Source: Lunularia cruciata (taxonomy: Eukaryota > Streptophyta > Marchantiopsida > Lunulariales > Lunulariaceae). Taken from it: DNA of 64,000 bases. The position numbers and the translations under genes are program-made. The DNA is taken from assembly GCA_948567375.1 (NCBI GenBank), contig OX419757.1:76012001-76076000 (forward strand), in the 5' to 3' direction. Numbering within the stretch: the first letter of the stretch is position 1; each line of letters starts with the position of its first letter. Under the pieces are notes generated by a model. It did not search any database. It was not told the origin of the DNA and saw nothing but the letters and a program-made list of their open reading frames with translations. Below are positions 58,661 through 64,000 of this stretch, in pieces.

Positions 58661-61205
58661 TATTCCCCCACCGCTAGTTGGTGATGTCCTTGTTGCCAGT
58701 GAAGCTTTGAACTCATGGATGGCTATCTATGCATTCTGGAGGTGAGAAAGAGGTTCCCATGTGGCATCATGAAGGGGATACCCTTTCCAAAGGACCTTGT
58801 ACTTCGTATGTTGTTGATGGCCTTGGTGAATATAGCAACACTCAAGGATACGATCAACTTCATACTCCTCATGATCATTGATAGGGACAAGAGGAGGAGG
58901 AGGTTAGACTTGAGAGGGAAAGGAAGAGAGGTTAGGAACAAAGTGTTTCAACTTGGAAATGTGAAAGACATGATGGATACGCATATGACAAGGCAAGGCA
59001 AGTTGATAAGCAACAAAAGAGATAGTTTGGGTGACATCAAAGGGTCCGATCCAATTAGGGGCAATTTTACGAACTTGGGTATCAAGTGGGAGAGGGAGGT
59101 TACTAGAGGATAGCATGACTTTCTCACCGACTTCAAAGGTGAGATCACAACAATGGTGGTACACATATTGTTTTTGACAATTCTAAGCAACAAGGAAGTG
59201 ACATTTGGCTTGTTGGAGAGATTGGGATATAGTGGTCAAGAATGTTGAAGTATGAGGAACCTAAGATGGAGGAGGAGCAAGAAGAGAATCTGGAACAAGT
59301 GGATCTTGGCCAAAATTGAGAAAGAAAGGAGAAAATCCGGTGCTTGCCTATTTGGAATTGTTGTAGGCAAATTCTGCAGCTACAAGACATTCATCCCAAT
59401 TGGTATGGTGGACATTGACAAAGGCACGCAGCATATCCTCCAATGTACAATTTGCACGTTCAATTTGTCCATCAATTTGAAGATGATACGCTATGGACAA
59501 ATAAGTTTGGTGTTGAGTATCTGGAAGAGTGTTTGTGGATCACAGTCGAGGATTGAGGATCACGGTCGGAGATGAGTACACGTGGCATCCCATGATGCTT
59601 GAAGACATTGTCAAAGTAGATTTGCGCTAAGGTTGGAGCATCCATGGTATCATAGGTTGGTGCCAAGTAGATTTGCTTACTAAGCTTATCCACAAACACC
59701 ACAATTGTTGTGTGTCCTTGCTTTGTCTTGGGCAAGGAATGTGATGAGATCCAAGCTCACATGCTCCAATTGAGCGGATGGAATAGCAAGTGGTTGAAGG
59801 AGTCCACTCGGTTTTTGGTTGCTGGTCTTGTTACATTGGTAGCTCTCACACAATTGGACAAATTCTCAAACATCTCGGTGTTGGAGGGTATGCAAGGTCT
59901 TATCCACACCCATGTGACTAGCTATGGGTAAATGATGGGCTTCTTGAAGTTGCATAAACCAAAGATCACCTTTGGCTGGAACATAGATCCAGTCCTCATG
60001 GAATAGAAGGACCTCCTTGATGGAGAAGGTGTTGTACTCTTTGTTGCATGTTGTAAGGCAATCATGTACCATCTAGAAGAAGGGATCTTGTTGTAGAGAT
60101 GACTGAAACTCATTTTGGACCTTGGAGTCAATGGACACCGTCGTAATTGCCATTGTGATGAGAGGAAGAGACTTCAAATCAGGTCATCATGATAAAGCAT
60201 CAGAGATGACATGGAACCGACCTGGTTTTTACTCAAGTTTGATATCAAAAAATTGGAGTTGCTCCTTCTATTGATGATGCCGACTCTTCATGTGTTCTAA
60301 GTGTAAGGTTTGCAATAATGGTTTGTGATTAGTTTGCATGATCACTTGTTTCCCCAAGGGATAATGTTTCCATACCTTGGTGGCATATACAATTGAAAGT
60401 TGTTCTCAATCTTGAGTAGAAGTAGTTTCTTTTAGCCATATTGAGTCAGCAAGACACAAAGGCAAAGGAGTGTAGTCCATCTGGGAATTCTTGTTGCAAC
60501 ACGGCTCCAATTGCAAAGTTAGAAGCATCAAAATCAACCACACAAGGTAGTTGAGGATCATATGGTTAAAGAATGGGCCTTGAAGACACCATACATTTCA
60601 ACTTCTAGAATGCTTCCTTGTGCTTGGTGGTCCATTGGAAGCTCAAGTCCTTACCCAAGAGGTCAGCCAATGGTGCAGCCACATGAGCATAATAATGGAT
60701 GAATTGTCTATAAAAACTAGCCAGTCTATTAACTGCTCATACTTATGTAGCATCCCTTGGAGTAGGCCAATCAATAATGGCTTTGATTTTCTCCTCTTCT
60801 ATCTTGATCCCCTCCAATGAGATCTTGTGCCCCAAGAAGGTAACTTCCTTTTGCCAAAAGGCACACTTCAACTTCTTGCAGTAAAATTATCATTGTCATA
60901 GTCTTCTTAGGACTTCTTGCACGTGATTCACGTATTTTGCCTCTGTCTTGCTATAGATTAAGATATCATCCAAGAACACCACCATGTACCAATCAAATAG
61001 TCCATCCAACACCCAATGCATCTTATCTATGAAGATTACTTGAGCATTAGTGAATTTGAAAGGTAGAACTCTCCATTCAAAATACCCATACCTTGTGCGA
61101 AAGGTCATCTTTTTCACATCTTCCCTATCAATAGGGATTTGCCAATAGCCACTACAAAGATCTAGCTTGGAAAAGTATCATGCTCTACTCAATTGATCAA
61201 GCAAA
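58661..61205 (-). pseudogene. A2 RT, RNase H, integrase and chromodomain
   Basis: On the minus strand: RT with MTFRTRYGYFEWRVLPFKFT (about 61110) and YMVVFLDDILIYS (about 60990-60950). RNase H lies at about 60600-60200. The integrase zinc region includes HHLPIASHMGVDKTLHTLQH (about 59920). The core is MPKTKQGHTTIVVFVDKLSK (59735) and YLAPTYDTMDAPTLAQIYFD, then HHGMPRVLISDRDPQ with the second Asp. The tail has EVGEKVMLSSSNLPLPLDTQ and VRKIAPNWIGPFDV. The chromodomain (YEVDRIL, YKVLWKGYP, ATWEP) lies at about 58880-58740. Better preserved than A1, but with stops and a small insertion after DRDPQ. Confidence 0.85.
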
Positions 61206-61457
61206 CATATCGAGGTCCATTATCAAGGTTAAACTTGCTAGCAATCCAATATTTCATGCCAAGACCAAACATATCAAGGTCCATTATCATTTCATTAGAA
61301 AAAAAGGTATTGGTTGAGAAATAGATCTGCAGTATTTTCCAACAGATGAGCAAGTTGCTCATATTTTCACCAAAACTTTACCTAGAGATAAATTTGAATG
61401 TTTCAGATCTCATCTAGGAGTCAAAGATATTGACATTAGCTTGAGGGAGAGTGCTAA
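61206..61457 (+). pseudogene. C1 RNase H C-terminal end
   Basis: Copia pol end: LASNPIFHAKTKHIKVHYHF in the correct frame (about 61235-61290), then VADIFTK- and LPRDKF-type residues and ESANEVSQANTPGA running to the LTR. Placed by orientation and the matching LTR as the tail of C1. The first 20 bases (61203-61225) are a second copy of 61267-61289, a filler duplication at the junction. Confidence 0.8.
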
Positions 61458-61697
61458 TGAAGTATCACAAGCTAATACTCCTGGCGCTTAGTGAACACAT
61501 GAAAGTTAATCCTTAGTCATACTTTATTTTTTACTCACCATTTCTTGTTAGTCATTACTTTAGAGTTATGGTGAAGAATGACTTGACTTCTTGTGTATTT
61601 CTTCTGTACCTATATATATTCGAGCAGGACTTGTGTCCCGACGACCATTCTTTGGTGAACTTTTTTGTCTCCACTCTCATGATTCATTTCCGTAACA
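61458..61697 (+). repeat. C1 3' LTR
   Basis: TGAAGTATCACAAGC to TTTCCGTAACA, 240 bases, co-linear with 27009-27253. The copia coding frame runs up to and slightly into it, as is usual. Confidence 0.85.
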
Positions 61698-62166
61698 AAC
61701 ATGAGGATTTCTTTGTATTAGCATATTTTGCTAGTGAAATGTCTCCTATAATTATCTTAAAAATAAAAATAAATGGTTATGATGCCTAATTTTTTGAATA
61801 AAAGAAGCTTTTGACCAAATTATAACGCTTCTTGTAGTTCCTCATCTTCCCAAATTGCTTTTTAATTTCATAATCGAACATTCGTATGGGGTTTCTTTTA
61901 AGTATTTTGGTATTTGTAAATGGATCATTGCCCGTTTTATGCCTCCTTTTCTATTTTGCTCATGACTTGTCTGTTGACAACCCTTAACTCTAAACATTTG
62001 ATAGAGAAAACCACCCAATTAATATCCATCGACATCCTATATTATTTCAACATATTCTCAAAACAAGTCATTCACCTTATCCAATTTAATTCACTATATA
62101 GCATCAACCGTCTATTGATGTACGGTAGAAGTTAGATGGCTAATATGAGGTGTAATTTTATCAAAA

Positions 62167-62406
62167 TCATACGGTAAGGTTGCATGCGCTGATGGAAAGA
62201 ACTGTGGTTGATAGTACACGAAACAGACCATCTTCAAAGCCATGGCTGGTTTTATCTTTAGTTTTCAAGTCAAACTTGGACGAGTACCATCTCAAAACCC
62301 CGAGCTCCTGAAAGTATCCAGGAAATAATTTTTGTAAATTTCTAAGGACATAAGCCATCCCAATGTTCAGTAATATCAAATCGAAGTATAAGGCTAGTTG
62401 ATACGG
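62167..62406 (-). CDS. Possible exon, unknown protein C-terminus
   Basis: Minus-strand open frame ending in TGA, containing GMAYVLRNLQKLFPGYFQEL, GVLRWYSSKFDLKTKDKTSH and GFEDGLFRVLS. The composition (mixed charged and aromatic residues, codon-like base use) looks more protein-like than other frames of this size here. There is no ATG near its 5' end, so if real it would be a terminal exon. I recognise no family. Confidence 0.2.
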   Translation of the reverse strand, partial: PYQLALYFDLILLNIGMAYVLRNLQKLFPGYFQELGVLRWYSSKFDLKTKDKTSHGFEDGLFRVLSTTVLSISACNLTV

Positions 62407-62949
62407 AAAAGGGTTTTGTTCTCACCATTTTATCGATCTATTGCTACTTGATCATATTGTTGATTGATCAGATTTAAGTTCGCAGGTGGCTTACATATAT
62501 CAACATCCAAACCTTATCTATTTCTGCTTCCTTTTAACTGGTAAGATTAAATTTCCGTCTCGAGAATGCATATTGTCTTTCAACGGTGCAGTGTGTAGGA
62601 CTCAATGGTTTTCATATGCACCCCTTCCACTTCACTCCACTTACTGAAAGCGAAAGTTTCCAGTTCATTCATACTTGCACATCTTTATATTTCACTTCCC
62701 GTTCAAGAAAGCCATTGGAAATAAAAATTGACGTCGTTCACATAAGTTTTACGAGCGGTTTAGAATTTATTGTATAGTAGAGACTTAAGGTATACACTGA
62801 TCCCTGCATTTTCATTTCGAGGACCATTCTCAATCTATATTAAGGAGAGGAGGGACACTGGTAGCCTTTTCTCTTGCCGATCTAGTATGCATGAACGTAT
62901 CTTCACGGTTTGAGAAAAGGGTTCTTGACGTTCTGAAGCATGGAAGACC

Positions 62950-63240
62950 CTAGTGACAGTCACTTTCCAACTTCATGAAGATTGAGAGCTCTTTAATGCA
63001 AACCCAAGAAAAAAGGTCCCAACCCTTTATGGAGTCCTGAATTGTTAACAGACAGATAAATAAGGAGAATGTGGGTACCATAGGTGGTATATATCTGATG
63101 TAGGAACTTTTATCTAGAGATAAATTTGGGAATCCTGGTAAGATTATGTACTCATCTGGTAAAAGTATCTGTGAAACGCCCTGGAAACCAAAACATTTGA
63201 ACCTTCGCAGCAATTTAATCGTGTATGCCACAAAAGACAC
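62950..63240 (-). CDS. Unassigned 96-codon open frame
   Basis: Runs from a possible start at 63240 to TAG with no recognised domain. It has two hydrophobic stretches (for example FSLFICLLTIQDS). TTTCCAG at about 63190 could equally be an intron acceptor. A chance frame is as likely as a gene. Confidence 0.15.
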   Translation of the reverse strand: MSFVAYTIKLLRRFKCFGFQGVSQILLPDEYIILPGFPNLSLDKSSYIRYIPPMVPTFSLFICLLTIQDSIKGWDLFSWVCIKELSIFMKLESDCH

Positions 63241-63537
63241 ATAAACTCATGACTACATGAGTTTACATGAGCGGTATATTTCTCATGATCGCAAGAAAAC
63301 AGATGATTCGAAGGAGTTAAGATATCCGAATGATGGGAATACTGAGGAACAGCTCAAGCTTAAAAAGATCTAATAGTACCAACTTTACCTGCAGTCTCTT
63401 TATCCTCCTTAATGTATGCTAAACTACGGCACTCAAACCAATGATCTGCAAGTGAAAAAACATAACAAAAACTCTGGATAACACATTGACTTGACTCGTT
63501 AATTCGGATTGTATCACGGTCAGAAGGCTTTACAAGA

Positions 63538-63834
63538 ATGAAGTTTTCCTACTTGGCTAAAGGTACGACGAGTCCATCGAGGACGAGGTCCTTAGAAAAG
63601 CGTTTGGATATCATAATGGAGAAAAGCCTTTCATTGATTGTAGCCTATCGACCCCCTTTCCTTCTCGAGCACATCATCAGGGAGGCAGGGAGGAGGAGGA
63701 GGCAGCGGACCAATAAACAAGAGTTTTTGATGAGCCTTGAATCCACATCAAGGTTGACCAGGACTAAGCTATCATTGGACCTTCGTTCGTTGGCTCGATT
63801 GATCCATACCTTTTCACTCCAAGAGGATTATTGA
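63538..63834 (+). CDS. Unassigned 98-codon open frame
   Basis: ATG to TGA in the most GC- and CpG-rich part of the window. Basic in the middle (GRRRRQRTNKQEFL) and leucine-rich at the end (LSLDLRSLARLIHTF). No family is recognised. The GGAGGAGGAGG run at about 63690 creates the arginine cluster and may be simple sequence. Confidence 0.15.
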   Translation: MKFSYLAKGTTSPSRTRSLEKRLDIIMEKSLSLIVAYRPPFLLEHIIREAGRRRRQRTNKQEFLMSLESTSRLTRTKLSLDLRSLARLIHTFSLQEDY

Positions 63835-64000
63835 ATAGTTACATTCATCCCCGTCCACCTGTTCTATCTGCCAATTGTTTGAGCAGCACAACAATCATGT
63901 ACTCTATGGAGAAAAGTGGACATCATGCATGATGAAGAAAAGGCTACCCCGATGACTTTAGCAAGGGTTGAGATGCCCGGTGATGTCATATTGGGTAAGA

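Larger units (their letters stand above)
58236..61205 (-). mobile_element. Truncated family-A chromovirus A2 (minus)
   Basis: 3' LTR (58236-58660) and the 3' half of the internal region, from chromodomain back to mid-RT. It then stops at a junction with copia C1 sequence near 61205. The 5' LTR, gag, protease and RT fingers are lost. The internal sequence next to the LTR (TATTCCCCCACCGCTAG) is the reverse complement of the family polypurine-like end GGTGGGGGAATA. Confidence 0.88.
27009..61697 (+). mobile_element. Copia element C1, split by nested insertions
   Basis: A single Ty1/copia element whose two LTRs lie 34 kb apart. Its own sequence survives in pieces: 27009-28834, 29568-29871, 35983-about 36750 and about 61206-61697. 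The pieces read in copia order (LTR, primer site, gag, protease, integrase, then the RNase H tail and 3' LTR). Perfect target-site duplications at two of the insertions show the copia integrase was once continuous. The RT domain is gone, removed together with the 3' half of G3 and the 5' half of A2. LTR divergence (roughly 20% by eye) makes it the oldest member of the nest. Confidence 0.85.
61698..64000. other. Low-copy, CpG-retaining DNA right of the nest
   Basis: No sequence here recurs in the window and no transposon domain is readable. CpG sites are common from about 62100 on (for example 62130-62210, 62460-62760, 63540-63800), unlike in the retroelements. This fits unmethylated single-copy or near-gene DNA. 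No host gene could be identified. Confidence 0.45.

Noticed and set aside
27004-61702. Target-site duplication around copia C1
   Set aside because: Flanks AAATT and AACAT share only three of five positions. At this age a match cannot be claimed.
1-64000. tRNA, rRNA, CRISPR arrays, bacterial-type operons or organellar DNA
   Set aside because: No tRNA cloverleaf (only tRNA-Met primer sites), no rRNA similarity, no spaced direct repeats of CRISPR type, and no prokaryotic gene organisation was seen.

Overview
This window reads as intergenic DNA from a large, repeat-rich plant nuclear genome, most plausibly a gymnosperm such as a conifer. It is AT-rich and contains no intact host gene that I can recognise. 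Almost everything identifiable is a decayed retroelement: Ty3/gypsy chromoviruses, Ty1/copia elements, an unusual non-LTR-like element, and a PIF/Harbinger transposase fragment. The species is an inference. The element types, the tRNA-Met primer sites and the chromodomains are read from the sequence.

Two LTR families recur. 'LTR-A' is about 390-480 bp, starts TGTAACAATAT and ends CTTTTACA. It belongs to a chromovirus ('family A', elements A1-A4) and carries dense TTCTAGAAGCTTC-type motifs upstream of a TATAAATA box. 'LTR-B' is about 570-740 bp, starts TGTAATACC and ends CATTACA. It belongs to a second chromovirus ('family B', elements G1, G2 and B3) and carries an inverted pair of TTTGACC boxes.

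Left part (1-27,000): A1, an LTR-to-LTR family-A element on the minus strand (370-4538); a copia pol remnant (4539-7760); an AT-rich stretch with a possible promoter and first exon near 9366-9463; then 'element B', a reverse-transcriptase element with a C-terminal zinc-knuckle/nuclease-like domain. Element B occurs twice in opposite orientation (about 9541-15137 plus, about 21160-25100 minus). The plus copy has been hit by a 2-kb insertion (PIF/Harbinger transposase remnant plus a 59-bp minisatellite) and by a solo LTR-A. A solo LTR-B lies between the two copies.

Right part (27,009-61,697): one old copia element, C1, whose 5' LTR lies at 27009-27253 and 3' LTR at 61458-61697. Everything between is insertions nested inside it. 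In order these are: a solo LTR-B; a second solo LTR-B, itself split by the complete family-A element A3; then a third gypsy lineage, G3. G3 holds a rearranged B3/A4 block, and the family-B element G2 (minus), which is in turn split by the nearly complete family-B element G1 (plus, 49990-56559). The truncated family-A element A2 (minus) abuts the 3' remnant of C1. Perfect 5-bp target-site duplications (AAGGG, GCTAC, TTATC, GGATG, CTATC) prove five of these insertions and give their order. The nest is four levels deep (C1 > G3 > G2 > G1).

The last 2.3 kb (61,698-64,000) and the stretch around 7.9-9.5 kb keep CpG dinucleotides and carry no recognised repeat, so they look like low-copy DNA flanking the repeat mass. 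Nearly all coding regions carry stops and frameshifts, many of the CAG-to-TAG or TGG-to-TAG type. None is likely to make a functional protein.
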